Part shown: piece by piece, positions 1-14,390 of the stretch | Position numbering within the stretch: the first letter of the stretch is position 1 | Layout: every line of letters begins with the position of its first letter | Assembly (NCBI RefSeq): GCF_002443255.2 | Contig: NW_019211460.1 | Coordinates: 31,666,717-31,730,716, forward strand | DNA length: 64,000 nt | DNA from: Varroa destructor | Taxonomy: Eukaryota; Arthropoda; Arachnida; Mesostigmata; Varroidae | Reading direction: 5' to 3' | The notes under the pieces: generated by a model | Told to the model about the DNA's origin: nothing | Database searches by the model: none | The model's input: the letters and a program-made list of their open reading frames with translations, nothing else | Made by a program: the position numbers and the translations under genes

Positions 1-3000
1 TGAACTGATGTGGCCGGCCGGCGATAAAACGTCACAGATTTTGACGTACTTGTTCATAAATTTGGATCGTATATAATCGCTGTGTAGGCAAATGTAGGCT
101 TCTTAGGCCAAGATCTTCGTGAGGTAACGCTTTCTTGCACGAAGCTTGTGATCTTGTTGGCTCCGCAAAAAAATTATTATTTCGATCAAGTTCGCTTCGG
201 GCGTTTTGGCGTTTCTGAAAAAATGCTTCGCGCAGAAGCGCTACGCTGTCGACAGTTTCAAACTATTAAAAGATCGCCTGGGTACACATAAGTGAAATTA
301 TTCGCACCTATTTATTAGGCCGTGCCTAAAATACACTTGTAGTATATAGGCAATGCTACGATATATTTCGCTCGTATTAAAAAGCCTGAAGAACGCACAT
401 TTATTTACCTATAAAAGGACCGGTGATGTCAATATGTTTGTTACGCCGACGAAACTACTTCAGTCGCGAGACAAAGTTCTCAGTCGACGGAGCTGTTACT
501 TTCATCACTTCCCGAGACCAAAAACAATGGACCAACAACAATCTAAAGAAAAGCGTGTTTGCCGAAACCATTGAAGTGACACGATATCACTAGTTCTGTT
601 TAGTTCAACGTACCTTAGCTAAATGAAAACAAAGTATATCGGTCGTTATTGAGGTCCAGACCTTAAAGGTTCGGCAAGAAACTAGGTGAAGATAATAAGA
701 TGAAGAATAAGAAATACGGTGAAGATACAGGCGCTTTAATTACCACTAGAACCATTTACCTTAAAGCTAGAATGGACTTCAGTGATCGAACACATGGATT
801 GCTAATTAACACATAATAAAATATGTTTATATCCAAAAATCAATTTGTAATTTTAGAGCTATCAATTTTACATTCAACTTGACGCCTGTAAAAAGCAAAG
901 AAGAGAAAAGGTATAGAATATACCAATAAGATACCACATTATGTGTTACAACCCATTTGTATTATGGCAACCAATAAATAAAGTTTAATACAGTATAAGA
1001 AGAATAAACAAACCATATGAAATTGTCAATTATGTTTTAATCGAAGACAATTTCCTGAATTGTGTTTCTATTACGATGACTTTTCGAGATCGTTTGTTTG
1101 TAAAGCTGTCCGAAAGCCGAAGTACACGTGTATTATTCCCCAAGAAAATTCATTTGACTGTTTTAATCTAAAAATAAACTACGATGCTAATACGACCTTA
1201 GTTACCTCCGTAAGCACGCTAGAGGTCGCGTCTTTTGTCATTATAAACACACTAGCATGTAGAAAAGTTCCACAAATCGTGATTTTTTTTATCACCGTTG
1301 ACCTCAATCATAGCCTTGTTTTTATTTTTCATAAATCTCAAATAAGTCACAATCAAGGTCATGGATGAGTCAGGAAAAATCACAGTCAAGGCATGTATCG
1401 TTAATATTGTGGTTAGTTAGAGTTAACATCTAGTAACTTTTCGTACTTGACTATACGTTCAACTTTTTGAATCTATTACATTATATTACATTTTAAGAAA
1501 ATTAGCTTAATAACTTAGAGCTCTAACGTGATACGAAAAATCATATTTCATGACATTATAAAAAAACCTTAAAATTAAGATGCTTTTACGAAAGCAAATG
1601 TAGAACGAGGGCCAGTCTAAGACGAAACAACAGAGCCTGAAACGCAAGTGAAAACTTAATGCAAATCCAAACTAAGACCAGCACTGAATATATCACATCT
1701 GAATATCTAATAGAAATATGCGTTACAACGAAGATATGGTATAAACAATACAGGTAGTGCTTGACAAAGCAACGCGCGCGCAGACAAAGCCCATCCTTCG
1801 CGGCTGAAGCTATTGCAAATTTAGTTACGTGAGGAGTTTTCTGAGGTTGCACTTTTGTATACTGTTACCCACTTCACTTTGAACATTGTTGAAATCAAAT
1901 CAACTTCTGCCTGATATTGGCCATCAATTACTTGATGCTACCTAAAATGTGACGTACGCCGCCAAGATCTGTTGTGATATAAAAATTAGAACGCGCTTCA
2001 TTCACAAGGTATGATATTGCAAATTAAGAATTCGTTACACAACATTATTACCCTTCGCGCACGGGTCGGTGCTAAGAAATCTTTATCACTACAGAGAAAA
2101 AAGAAATTTAAAGTTTTAATCTATATCAGACCATCAAACAGGACCTCTGTATAAAATCATCAGCTAGCCATTTTCAGCACAACGTGTCTTAGTAGGATGC
2201 ATTATTGGCATTAGGCTCTGAATATTTTATACGCAATTGGACGCAGAAAATAAGGCTCCTCAATTAGCTAAGTATTGCCGCCACGGTCGTCGAAACGTTT
2301 TCATTGGGTCGCCACTCTTAGTACGCCTGTGTAGGAAGTTTAGCAAATTCGATCAGCATCAACGATAAGACTGGCTTAGTCTGTGTCCTCTGGGTACACT
2401 GGATGTTGCCACTGGTGGAAAGAGCATTTAAAATTTTCCAAATTATTATAAGCATTTTTAATAAGGCCTCTATGCAACGGGTTTCAAGCATAAGAAGACA
2501 GGATCTCGTCAACACCTGACAGCTAAATTTTTATTTCAACCCCTTCTCATGGTGGGAGTATAGCTATACATACTTGCTATAAGACAAATCTCCTTTGGAT
2601 TAGAATGAGCTGAAACTGTTTGTACTTTAATAGGATTGACTCCGTTTATCTGAATTCGGTCACCGTCAGTTGCCCACTGGCTAAGAATTAGGTACCTAAT
2701 TACCTGCCACGTTTACCCCAACGTTCCCTAGCTTTAAATAATTTCATTACCTTTCCTTTTCATACGTTTCGGTAAATTCGATTGTGATTCACTTATTACT
2801 TTGAACAAAGTCTACAAGCTCGGGCTACCAATTGTTGTCTTAAGTATTCTAACTGTGGACGTATTGTAAGAACGCCACGGCCGATAACTGCAACCCAATG
2901 ATGAACCAAAAACAGACTTTGGTTACTAATACAATGCCTGTCGCAGGTGTTGCTGATGAAAATCCGTTTCGATCTGCCGTCTTCTCTGATAACGAGAGCT

Positions 3001-4100
3001 CCAAGCTGAGGAGCGTCAGGAACAGTCTCCAAATGACCTATGCTATCGGGCCCCGAACAAAAAAAAAAAGGCATAACCTATGTTGTGGGTAGACCCATGT
3101 CATTCGCCCCAAATGGACATGGGATAGCTGGGTATATTTTGTTTGCTCATTTGGTGCCACCTATAACACAACTCCAAGAGCTCATCAACAAACAAAGTTT
3201 ATGAAAAGGTGATGTAGAACAACATGAAGAAATAATTATACCACATGAATTTTTAAAGCCCACAAGGACAAAGATTTTTTAAACGCTTGAACTGGGTACC
3301 CTTAACTGAATAGCGTTCAAAAGTAAATTGATTGAAGATACAGCCAACGAACGTACAGGTTATAATGCTAGTCAAATAAGATCTATTAGCCAGATGGTAA
3401 TTAGTTGGAATTTAGCAGGTGTGCGTTATTTTTAAATAATGTGTAATAAGTACGATATTTAATGAAGACACTGAATACGACATAATCAGATCGGAACGTG
3501 ACGTTTTTTATTAGTATTCCGAAGAATACGATTAATCACTAGATTTCAATGAAGTTCCTTTATATTCGGTCTAAATTCTGGTTACATTTCAGGTCTGCAC
3601 TATGTGTATTGAAGGACAAATAGTCCGTCAATGAAGATCCGAAACAAAACGCTATCGTCCGAACACTCACGCCGGCATCACATAAGACCCTACATCACGT
3701 TGCGCTAACATTTTTTTTGCTAGCTCTGGATTAATTCAGAGCTAATACCTCATAATATAATAAAAATGATGCTAAAGTAATTTAGTGCGCTCAATAGACT
3801 GAGAAATATCTTGTAAACTTTCCTTAGAAGATATAATGTAAACAACATAATGTTTAAAATTGAAGCGCCATATTTATATAGAAGAAAAATTTCAAAAGAA
3901 CATCAGTTTTCTTTAAATACATATATAAAACGACAGCATACGTAATCAAATACACGTCAAAAGATCCGAACTTGGAAAAGAACAAACATGTTTACAGAAA
4001 AGGTTTAATTTACAGGTAGACAAATTTTGTCTATATACATGAATTCGTTATGCTGCTTCCATGAACTAATGGTCTGTCGCTTAATAATAGCACATACTTC
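1..4100. other. Gene-free stretch
   Basis: No open frame here has a signal peptide, a family motif or phase-matched splice sites. The open frames are short, AT-driven and mutually overlapping on both strands. I see only A/T-rich noncoding sequence with short homopolymers. A distant exon or UTR cannot be excluded from sequence alone. Confidence 0.5.
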
Positions 4101-4130
4101 AGTCAATTCAAGTCTCTTTTTAAGGTCCTA

Positions 4131-4364
4131 TTAAAGCAGGACCGTATACGGCTGTGGCGGCCGATTAACACCGCTATGGAACCGGGGCTGCGTTGTATAC
4201 GGAAAGCCAAAAGGGCCGGCCAGGATACGAGCATGGGTTGAAGCATATCCGTATATATGCGAACCAATGCTGCCGTAGGTGGTCGTATAAGCTTCGGGTA
4301 CCACAACCTCTTGTGCGCTGACGGCGTGCACCCATATAAAAAGGGACACAAAAACAAACTGCAT
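4131..4364 (-). CDS. Small secreted Tyr/Pro-rich protein, cuticle-like
   Basis: Encodes 77 residues. Residues 1-17 form a clear signal peptide (MQFVFVSLFIWVHAVSA, cleavage expected before QEVVV). The mature part of about 60 residues is rich in Tyr, Thr, Gly and Pro, with clustered YTTTYG, IYGY and PFGFPYTTQP segments and no cysteine, and the stop is TAA. This composition resembles short arthropod cuticle or other extracellular-matrix proteins, but no Rebers-Riddiford (R&R) chitin-binding consensus is present, so the role is inferred. I chose the ATG at 4364. The open frame runs upstream to a GTG, but a good acceptor (TTATTTCCAG on the minus strand) sits just upstream of the ATG, so this is probably a coding exon after a 5'UTR intron. 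An ATTAAA-type signal lies downstream on the minus strand (TTTAAT at 4004-4009, plus strand). The overlapping minus frame at 4103-4393 is a shadow. Confidence 0.6.
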   Translation of the reverse strand: MQFVFVSLFIWVHAVSAQEVVVPEAYTTTYGSIGSHIYGYASTHARILAGPFGFPYTTQPRFHSGVNRPPQPYTVLL

Positions 4365-4399
4365 AACGCTCCTGGAAATAACGAACACTTCAATAATTA

Positions 4400-7300
4400 A
4401 GTAAGCCAGCGAATATAATAAAGTTCCAGCTAAAATAGTGTGCGTATATCACTCAATTTCGATTCAGAACAACAACAAGAGCTGTAAATATACGTTTCTC
4501 ACATAGCGAAAACAACTGCTTTCACGTTTATCGCCTTAAGTAGTACTAGCGACATCTCCACAAAACTCCGTCCAGATTTAGCGAACGCTCAAATATCAAC
4601 GGCAGATTGCGTCAATTCAGTCGCGTCTTTGACTGGTACGAGAGTATCGTATGATTACGCTTAAATATTTGTCTCGTCTTAATAAATTACTCTGTCCTTC
4701 TGTAGGAGATCAAGCAGGGAAAGGGAAATACAGCCAGGGAATACCTGGGCTCATCATTTTATTTTCCAGAAAAGGGTTGAAATGGCCTCGACATAGTAAA
4801 ATCTTATCCACGTTTCGTTTCAAATACGCACGAGATATAAATCATTAATAAAACATTCATAGTCATAGAGGTAACTAATGCGGCCGCTAGACCGCTATCA
4901 AACGAATATCTAGATTTATGGTTACCGTTACGATTAGAGCAGTCTGCTTTTTCCATACGGCATATCTGCTCTGATCTTCTTACGTTATCCTCGACCCGTT
5001 CCTATATCTTTGGATGTATAAGCGTTTTTCTATCTTCTTCAATAGTTTTTATAAACGACGACTACGCTTCGAGCTATGCTAATTTCACCCAGTAACGATC
5101 AGCTGAACGAGAGATGCGCATTAATATAGTACTATGTTGGATATGCAACACTGAGCTATAGAAGCTTATCGCTGGTATAAAAGGTATAGCTGACAATATC
5201 TACTATATCAAAAAAATACATACAAAAAATGAATTTTATAGTCATTATAAACTTCCATGAATTCGAGCGAATCCTTAGCAGATACTTCCTCTTTACATTA
5301 ATGTTTTTTTTTTTCGCGAAAGGGCTTACGGTAGTTGTACATAGCACTGCACAAATCAAGCTTCTTCACATGGATTCGTTCTTTTACCTGAACCTCTTTG
5401 CTTTGTTCTAAGTAGCAGGTTAAAGCTAAATTCGGGTAGTATAGCAGTCATAGCTCCTACCATAGCAATATGTATCGAAACGTACCTAAGTCTTTTTACG
5501 CATGCTGTGTTTTTAATCAGCTTGGACATGTTTCTATGTTGGGCAGTTTTCGAGATGCCTCCAAAACTAAGTAAATGTAGACAACAATCGAGCGCAAACA
5601 GATTTCACCGATTTAAATTTTAACCCAACAACTTAACGGAAAATGGCTGCCGGTAGTGGAAGGCCTGGAAACAAATATCGGTAGTCGCAAGGACTTGAAT
5701 TTAATTTCTCCGAACCTTTATTGTGTAAATCAATGGTTTATATATAGGTCACCGTTATTGCTCGCTGTTCCTTCAGTAGACCTTTACCGAGCGGCATTTT
5801 AATGCAAATATGATGTGCAAGTATCGCCAGTGAAAAGATACGCTTTCCAGCTGTTCTGCGCGTTACGAATTTGTCGAACAATCGATAGAAAACTTGAATA
5901 TATATATTGTGATAACAGTCCTGCAACACGGTAAGAGCGGTTGATGCCGTCCTTAGCTTTGTCCTATTTCGATGTTAAGCGATTGTTGGCTCTATTTAGA
6001 CGACGTGTTATTGTTAAATGGGCCAAAAAAGCCATGCTATAATACACGAGAAGACTTGTACTGCCCGACTGCTGCAATATTAAATAAACGTCCTCAATCA
6101 CGTTCTGCAATTCAAAGGTTTGTGGTTGAAAGTAAATTAATTTAAAGCGTTTTTATATTTCAATTGCACAGTCCGTTCCAATTGCTTCTGTAGTTGGAGG
6201 ATTCAATTACAATTTGATGGTTGATGTTTTTTTTTTTAAATTATTTTTGGTCTCAAAAATATAGCTCATCTCAGTATAACCAGTGCAGATTCATACGGTT
6301 TTTATGGCACGCTTCGCTCTATTTTCAATTTAATTATCTTTAAATATGTAATTATCCAGATAAATCAAACACAACTAATTCCCTTTAACAATCTCATCCT
6401 ATTCGAAGTTAGAAGAAATCCATTCGCCAATTTCAAACCCGAAATCAAAGAACTGAGCTAGTCAGGACACCAATACGTACGTATAACCTGCGCTCGTTTG
6501 AGTCTAGGGCAAGTTGACTTGGGGTACGCCGAATGATATCGCTCTCTACCGCATTACCCCAAAAAGGTGTAGTTACATTATTATAAAATACTGTCCAAGT
6601 GTGCATATGTAACAATATCCCTATCCGATTTAAGGGCACAACGCACTAATGACGTTTTTCGTTTCGGAAGAACGAAACGGCCAAAGTTCCACATGTAGCT
6701 TATTATATCCGATGTAGTCGGCTATATATATATATATCGGACAGTACGGCAATTGTAATAAATATAATTTAACAACCATATAATACCCTGCTATAATAAC
6801 ACGTAGCAGCCTTTATAACAGTTAATGTTAGGTTCGTGACCTTCATGATCCTGTCAGCTAGAAGCTGAGCCCGAAATCGCTATGAACAATAAGTGCCCAA
6901 TCCCGGTTTGGTAGCAAAGGTTCAGTAAAGCTTTTGCACATTTTCTGCTTCTTAGACTTCTGCTGGATGCGAATTGGCTTTCGTATCGAAAAAAAAAAAA
7001 CCTGTATAGAAGTGTTTGAATTTTTAAGAGATACAAAATCTAGATTTTGCTTTGGTTTATATAGTAGCTACCGAGCTACGTCCCGACAAACTATGCTTCT
7101 TTTCTCTGTCGTTGTTAAGTTATAACTTCACGTTGAGCTTGGCTGCCGACAAACGCTTAGTACATGGTAAATCATAAAATCTATTCTAAACATTTTTAAA
7201 CATACATGTTTCTATATTAGCTTTGTTTGTAAGAGAGACATGTCAACGCTTCTATAGGTTGCTTTAGGCTTTAGGTTGGCAACTTTAAGACTTTAATTAT

Positions 7301-10300
7301 AGTTCATCTACCTACGTAATATTCTAAGAATTATATATATATATATATATATAGAGAATTATTATTAAAAAAATTATTCCTGAAAATTATTAATTATTAA
7401 TCCTGAAAAAATGAATCACTATTTAACTCAGGAAATTTATGCAGCACAACATGTCCATTAAATGTAGTCATTCAAGATCACGGGGGCCGCAATTATTATT
7501 TCCACCAAAAAGTCAAGTAATTGAATTGTGTAGACATTAAATCGAGCATATTAGTCCGCCATCGCGTACAAATATCTAGTAATAGTTCGTTGCCGAGCGG
7601 TACACTATTCTTCATTATGGCAATGGGAATTCTCTATCCGCTGATGTGCAAACGAAAAAAACACGTTTCTTTGTGATGCCTATGACATCTTCTAATTATA
7701 CCAATTATGTGAGATGAACAGTTGGATCGTTACTCAGATCTCCTTGCCCGGGTTGTACCGACTATCCAACTCGACAAGTGACGTTGCCGTACGACAATCA
7801 GCTACGTTCGGCAGTGCAAGTTTTCTAAATGGACCTCATTGCCATGCTCTAGAGTTCGGAAAGCGGACGTGGCGCGACAATAGGTAAAAGTCCGACTGCG
7901 AGTCATTTGTTTCTGACGCGCTCCGCAGGTGCTATTGAGTAGTTGAAAAAAATAGCGGTTTTATGGTGAGCCTCTGCTTACTTCGGTTGAACAGTACAGT
8001 ACGGCTGTTTCTGCCCTCTCCCGTCTTTGTTTCGCCTGTCACATATAAGATCCAGCTAGCCTAATTCTACTTCTAATTTTGCAGCAGGTGAAGCACTGAT
8101 CTGCTCGAAGCACTGATTTTGATCTGGCCAGAGTTTAGTCGAGTCGTGCAACAGACGAGCCTGAATCAGTGCCAGCAGTTATTATCTAACAAAAGTCTAA
8201 GCAACTGGCGCGCTTAGCCGTCGAAGAAGTTGATCTTCCTCCAGCTGACGAATCGATCGACTCTTGGTTCCGAAGGTGCGGCCGGAACAGCAAAGAAGGT
8301 GAGGGAGGGAAGGCCCAGCGGAAGGGCGTCTAGGCAGCCAACTAACCACTAACTCTGTTTGTCCGTCTGCTGCTGCCATCCATAGGGACAACTCCGATAG
8401 TCTCGTTTGCAATTTATCTGTCACGACAACGCCTGGCTTGCCATCGGATCAAAGTACTGAATTCCGAACGCATACAACCAGGCCCGGCGTGACGACACTA
8501 TCCGACGAAGCGTTCAGAAACCAATGGACGCTCCGATCACCGAGTCGCACGAACGGAACTCGTTTGTCAAACTCCGTGTATGTGTAGGTGGGTGTGCGTG
8601 CGTTGTGCTGTAGTGCGGCGGTCAGGTCCTCGAGGAAACCTACGCGATTTGGTGCTAACGGAGTCAACACTGGCCAGTGCTTCAATCCGACGGGAGAATG
8701 GTAAAGAAGATGATAACTGACTTTTGTTTTTGAAGGAGCTCATACGGACTCATTTGGCCAAAGCCCTTTACTCTAAATGCTCAAGTAGATTTCTTCGTTG
8801 AAAATTATAACGTTCGTTTGTTGGCAAGTAGCCGGCGCATTTGTTGTCCAGCTATGATTTCCCTATGGGAAAAAATACGCTCTATCAGGGAGCTCGCACT
8901 AGTTTCATAAATTCGCTACAAAATATCGTTTATAACACGCTGTAGCAGTCGAAATTAATCTTAATGTCTGTTGACCCGCCTTGGTAAGGTTGTTCTTTAT
9001 AAATAGCTTGACGTTTTTAGTTCGGCAAAAGGCACGCCCTGTTCAAAAACACACTCGGTGGAGATGAATAGGAGATAGAACAAACTAAGATCGCAACTGT
9101 CCTACCGCAATGTAGTAGGCGATAGAACGGATCACTTCCTGAATTCCTGAACAGTTGTCTAGGTACTATTATGTAAACAAGCTGGCAAGTCATATTTGTG
9201 CGCTGATTAATTACAACTGAACGTTACAGAATGTACTCTGCGTTACCATTCCCGTGGAATCCGAACAAAATGGCATATAGGTTAGTGATCCAAGCGGCCA
9301 TTTGCGGTCCAGTAAATCTCCACAATGGGAAAAGAAAGGCTGTGTGAAAGAGAGCGTCGTGCAATTCAATCGAACTCACAACTAGCTACGTATTACAACG
9401 CCTACGAAATGCTTATGCCAGATATAGCTCTAGAGAGCAGCCCAGGCTCCCGGGCATCCGTGCAAACCTAGCACTATACAAAACGAACATTGGCCGGTAG
9501 AAATCACTTCTTGGCGACTCCGGACGGCTGTGTATTTTTTTGCTCTGATATTCTCTCGGAATAATAATGTAGCTCTTTCCGAAGCTTGTCGTCAACAGCG
9601 CCAATAGCAGTGCCAAGCATCAAAGCCAACCCCTCGCTACTGAAGGGTGCCGCTGTCGAAATTGTTTAATTAAGCCTATGCCCGGTTCAACGTATGCATT
9701 TATGCGTGTTGTGCACCCCTCTCTAGAGTGCCGTTATATAGGTGATGTCGGTAGGATGTCTATATCTTGAACGTCGATTACGTGCCCAGGCAGAAAAAAC
9801 TCTGTCAGGGACGCGAATGTTTGGCGATAAGTGAATATCAGTTGGAGGATGTTTATCTAGCGAGACGGACAGAAAACTCCTTTTATTGGAAGTGTTGCCT
9901 TTAGCATCCATTGTTGTCCTCTTATCACAGATCTTGAAAACATTGCTTGATGTTGCCTCCAGGACTCGCCAAGAGGAGTCTCACTGGACTTCCTGTTGCC
10001 TTAGAGCATTTTTATGACACAATGATGGAATCTACGATGACTATTCAGTAATTCAGCCCACAGACCCAAATCCAAGTCCTGCACAGGGTGTCTTAAGTGG
10101 CGACCTTCAATTCTGCGACCAGAAATGAGCCATGCTTGTCTCATAATGTTAATAACTAACGTAAATGCGTAACATTAACCAGTTAGATTTAATAGTGATT
10201 CGTCACTATGTTCTATACATTTAGCAGTGTGTTACAGCACGTCGGCCTTGTATTTTACCTTTGTAAGCTCGTAAGCTTAATGTCCTATTGTAGGTCACTT

Positions 10301-13300
10301 TGAAATTGCTTACGTTACAGTCTGTTAAACACTCTGAATAAGCGATTTCAGAATGGATAGAAAAATTAGACTCAAACAGATACACAGAACATACCCTTAT
10401 AGCTATAATGTGAACCCATTTGTAAGTTGATGGCGCTGCAGCACTAATCATCCAAAGTGGCGCACTTGATCAAGGGAAGTTTTCAATTAGATGTCATTAC
10501 TGGTCTGTTGATATGGTTTGTTTTTTTCAAATAGGATTCGCATCTGCACGCACACAGATTCAGGTTTAGTTTTTCAGCCGTTATGACGTATTCGCTTCGC
10601 CTGCCAAGTGTGCTGCACTTCGATCTTCCTACTCTTTGTAGAAGTTACCTAATCGTGTTCAAGATAAAAGACCGAATTTGTCTTTTGTCTTTTTAACTTG
10701 TCAGATAATTAGACCGTTGACGAACGTTGCAGAAGCTTTAAGTTAGCCCATGTGCCAAACTCTAAGGGGCCAGATATAAGACAGTGCATTTATTAGGGTT
10801 ACAGTTGCTGATAGTAACACTTGACACTTGATGAAAGCGTTTATTATTATTTGCACGTTTCTGATGACGAAATAAATCCGTATCAATGTGCTTCTGGTAT
10901 AATCCATACTCATGCATTACATGCAGCTGTCATATCTTACTTGACGGGAAGGTTTTTGTGCTTGTGCAAATAGTAAGCCATTGACAAAGAGATGGAGGAC
11001 TATAGTTACAGGATGTTCTGTGCTGTTTCTCTGTGAAAACGGTCAGCGAAGATTGTTCCAATGTTAACGTTTATTTTTCCGTAAAATTATTTCTTTTCAA
11101 AGCGACCTAGCTATTGAATGTGTGTGTTTTTTTTCGGGACAAACCGGCTCGTACAAATAGATTTTAAAGAGTTTGCATACTGCGAAATTCACTTTTGAGT
11201 TTGGATCGATACGTTTGTGTTGTTAAGGTGTGTCGTTTACCTCGACGATTGTTTACTCCGAAGCGTATCGCGGAGCTCATATGCATCAGTCCAATAAATT
11301 TACGAAATTATTACCTTGGGATCGGTTGAGGAGTTGGCTGGCATTAATTTACCGCTACATAAAATGTTTATTTATCTCAGTACTCTCTATGCAACGTAGG
11401 TGGAAAAACATAGTAAATTCTATAAACAAGAAAAAAATAAGCCTTGTTACGCGTTGCGAATATCGACTTTACGATTTCGGTTTTGTCACTGTTACAGGAA
11501 TTGGTGATCAGAGAAAATCTTCTAAATTGTGAACCGTAACCGACGTCGTATACAAACGCTACGCGAATAAAGCGAGCTCAGTTGGCGCCCTCTAAGGTCA
11601 ATTGTTAATTTGATCATTCCCAGTGTCAAGGCCGATTTCAAGATGCTACATCGGCATATTCATCGCCACAATTCAGTACCAGCAACTCGAAAGTACTCCA
11701 ATGGAACAAAACCGTTCCCTATTCGAGGTGAGTGATACTTCAAAACAAAGAGCTGGCTTTACAGCTCGATGCTTTTGCGGCGATCAAAGGAACTAGACAA
11801 AGCATCATTGAAGCTTAACCTAGCTCCCTTACCAATATAGAAGTTTAATTGTGCTATTTAGCGAGACTGATCAACATCAGTCATCGTGCAGACTAACGAG
11901 AGTCCATTATGCTGTCGTCGAATAACTCAGAAACACTATTCTATAACGATTCTTTCTCATCGTAAACACTGGATCTCAGCAAGGCACAATTACTGAAAAA
12001 TGTCCATAAAAAAGCTAAACTTAGCGGTCTTCAGTTCCCTAATAAAATGCCGGTTCTTCGAGTCGAAAGACAAATCTGCCGATCGGGTGGGGGTCGTCAT
12101 ACGAGACCTTTTCCCCTTCAAACTGTAATGTCATCTGCTATTGCTGTGAACATTGATTTATATTGATTCTGTCTTGTTATATGCTGCCTTTTGTTTGCTG
12201 CCTCAGAGAACGGGGCAGAAGGAAGGCTGTAGTTGAACTGGCGTCATTTAATAATGCAGCACTATAGCGTTTGGTTCTTTGGTAGTGCGTGTCTTGCCAT
12301 TGTGACGGCGCTAATGTCTCTGAAAGGCAGGCTATTACATTGTCCTAAAAGGAGCTTGCGATTAATTATCGAATAGTTATGTCCTAACTAGCTAACTAGG
12401 TTATTTTAGGAGCGTGTTCTGTCGGGTACCTATTCTACTAGATAGACGAATCTCCGACCTTCAAAAAATCAGAAATTAATTTTTGTTAAATTGTGTTCAC
12501 TTTAACGGGCACACATAATTGTGACCTATTTGGCTAAAACTAGTTGCGACTATAGGTAACAGTCAGAATTCCATTCTGATGTCATTGAATATCAATTAAA
12601 TCTACATACGTACATACATAATTAGAGCATAGAAAATCAGGCTAATTTTCTATATCGTTTTGCAGCTTCTAGGATCATTTTAACGGGATAGGTAGCGCAT
12701 TACTACAATGGCCTTGTCGTAGACACCTGCCTTAACAGCTATCCTCGACTCGATAATTAGTAAAAGCTCATTAGGCAGCATTGTTTTATCATAACATCGA
12801 ACCTATCCTAATGGTGTAGTCGGACTCGGTGCTCGATTTTCGTACAACAAGAATCTGACCTTGTGCCTGTATCTATAAACACGACGTCAAGTACGTTTTT
12901 GCGAACTGTATAGGAATGCGCCGTGGGACCATTAAGCTTTAAAGTGAAATTTGACGTTCTTTTCGCCTCTGGCCGTAAATGTAAGATTCAAAAACATTTC
13001 ATCATTGCGATATTAAAGGGTCCTCGTTGTCTAGCTTTGAGCCAAGGTGTCGGCACGGAGTTGTATTTAAATGACAGCCTTTGTTAATTAATTTTTTATT
13101 GCTATATTATCGACAATATTGGGAACGCTCCATCAGTTGTTAGAATCAGAACCAATGGTCCATTTAACGTCATCTGCACAAGCGACGCTGTAGCTATCGA
13201 CATAAAACACTGCTAGACGGACGTTAACTTCCTATCTGTACGAGTACTACCTTATGTACCGCTGATCGATAGCAACTAAGTGGGAAGCACACGATTACCT

Positions 13301-14300
13301 CTGCTTAAAACTTGAGAACCAGAAACGCCGTAAGTTCTGATGAAAACGATATTTATTCAGACCAGTCATGGACTAAGAAAGTGTATTATTGTAAACAAGT
13401 AGCGTACTTATGGTTAGAAGGTTCCTATAATTCTCGTATGACTGTTATCGAAGTAGTACTATATCGGGCTTATATCTGTCCTTTAACCAAGAGCTTATTT
13501 GTGTTACCCTTACGCTCAACGTACTGACTACTACTGACAGGAAAGTCCTTAGGTTTGCTTGTAAGGATAGTGCCTGTCAGTGTTCGGACGTCTCTGCTGC
13601 CGGCCTGTGCGCCGTTGCAATATAACATGTTACCTACCTATGATTTCATTTATATTTACGAAGCAGCGAAACTAAAATGATTTTTCGAGTTGAGCAGATG
13701 TTGAATTGGCCGCTGTTGCTATAAACAACTTGAGAATCAGAGTCAGTTTCACGGATTCTCGTTGCTTGTATTCGCATTGTCCGCCTCTATAAAGTTCCAG
13801 GATGGTAATTTAGCTCGCACTAGCTCGCATTGCCTACCTTCGATAAAACAAAAAAAAACAAATTATCTTCAGATTAGTAGATCTCTCGGATGGAATAGGC
13901 CTTATCCAGGTCTGCCAGTACGCTTCCCTTGGCAAGCTAGATTTTTCCACCATACCCAAGCGTCTTCCCCAGCTTTTCTCTAAAAAAAACTTTTTCGATT
14001 TTCCATAGTACTATTGTCAATATTTTCATTCGTACTTTAATTTCCTAACTTCCAGCGTGAAACTTGTATCCAGTGGCGTACGATCTGCGCCGACCCAGCT
14101 CTATCAGAGCGATAACTGATCTAGATGTAAATACTAGTCTAGGTCAGGCCCTTCCAGTTCCCGAAGGACAAAAACTGGCCACTCGATACGGAGAGGCCAT
14201 ACAAGGTAATTCCTTCACGTAGCATCCAGGTGTCGATACACGGTTCCGCCGAATCAGCACTACATCGAAAAGTCCACTTTAACGCAAGCAATTCTGCCCT
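4400..14300. other. Long gene-poor stretch
   Basis: About 10 kb with no supported coding exon. A TA microsatellite lies at 7332-7353. The 8.0-8.7 kb part is more GC-rich than its surroundings and has overlapping frames on both strands without motifs, so it could be a distal regulatory or UTR segment. Nothing else can be assigned. Confidence 0.4.
7332..7353 (+). repeat. (TA)n microsatellite
   Basis: Eleven TA units in gene-poor sequence. Confidence 0.9.
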
Positions 14301-14340
14301 TCCAAGATCGAAAACTGGATTGCACCAAAGCAACAGCAAA

Positions 14341-14390
14341 GATCATGACGTGTCGACAGAGGAGAGGGCAGCAGTCGAGCCAGCGGAGAG
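14341..14390 (+). other. Possible 5'UTR exon end of PFKFB
   Basis: A purine-rich, GC-richer segment ends in a perfect donor context (GGAGAG followed by GTGAGTAAAT, donor at 14391). It has no useful reading frame and lies 1.3 kb upstream of the first PFKFB coding exon on the same strand. It could be a noncoding leader exon. The 5' end cannot be placed, and the assignment rests on the donor and position alone. Confidence 0.2.
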
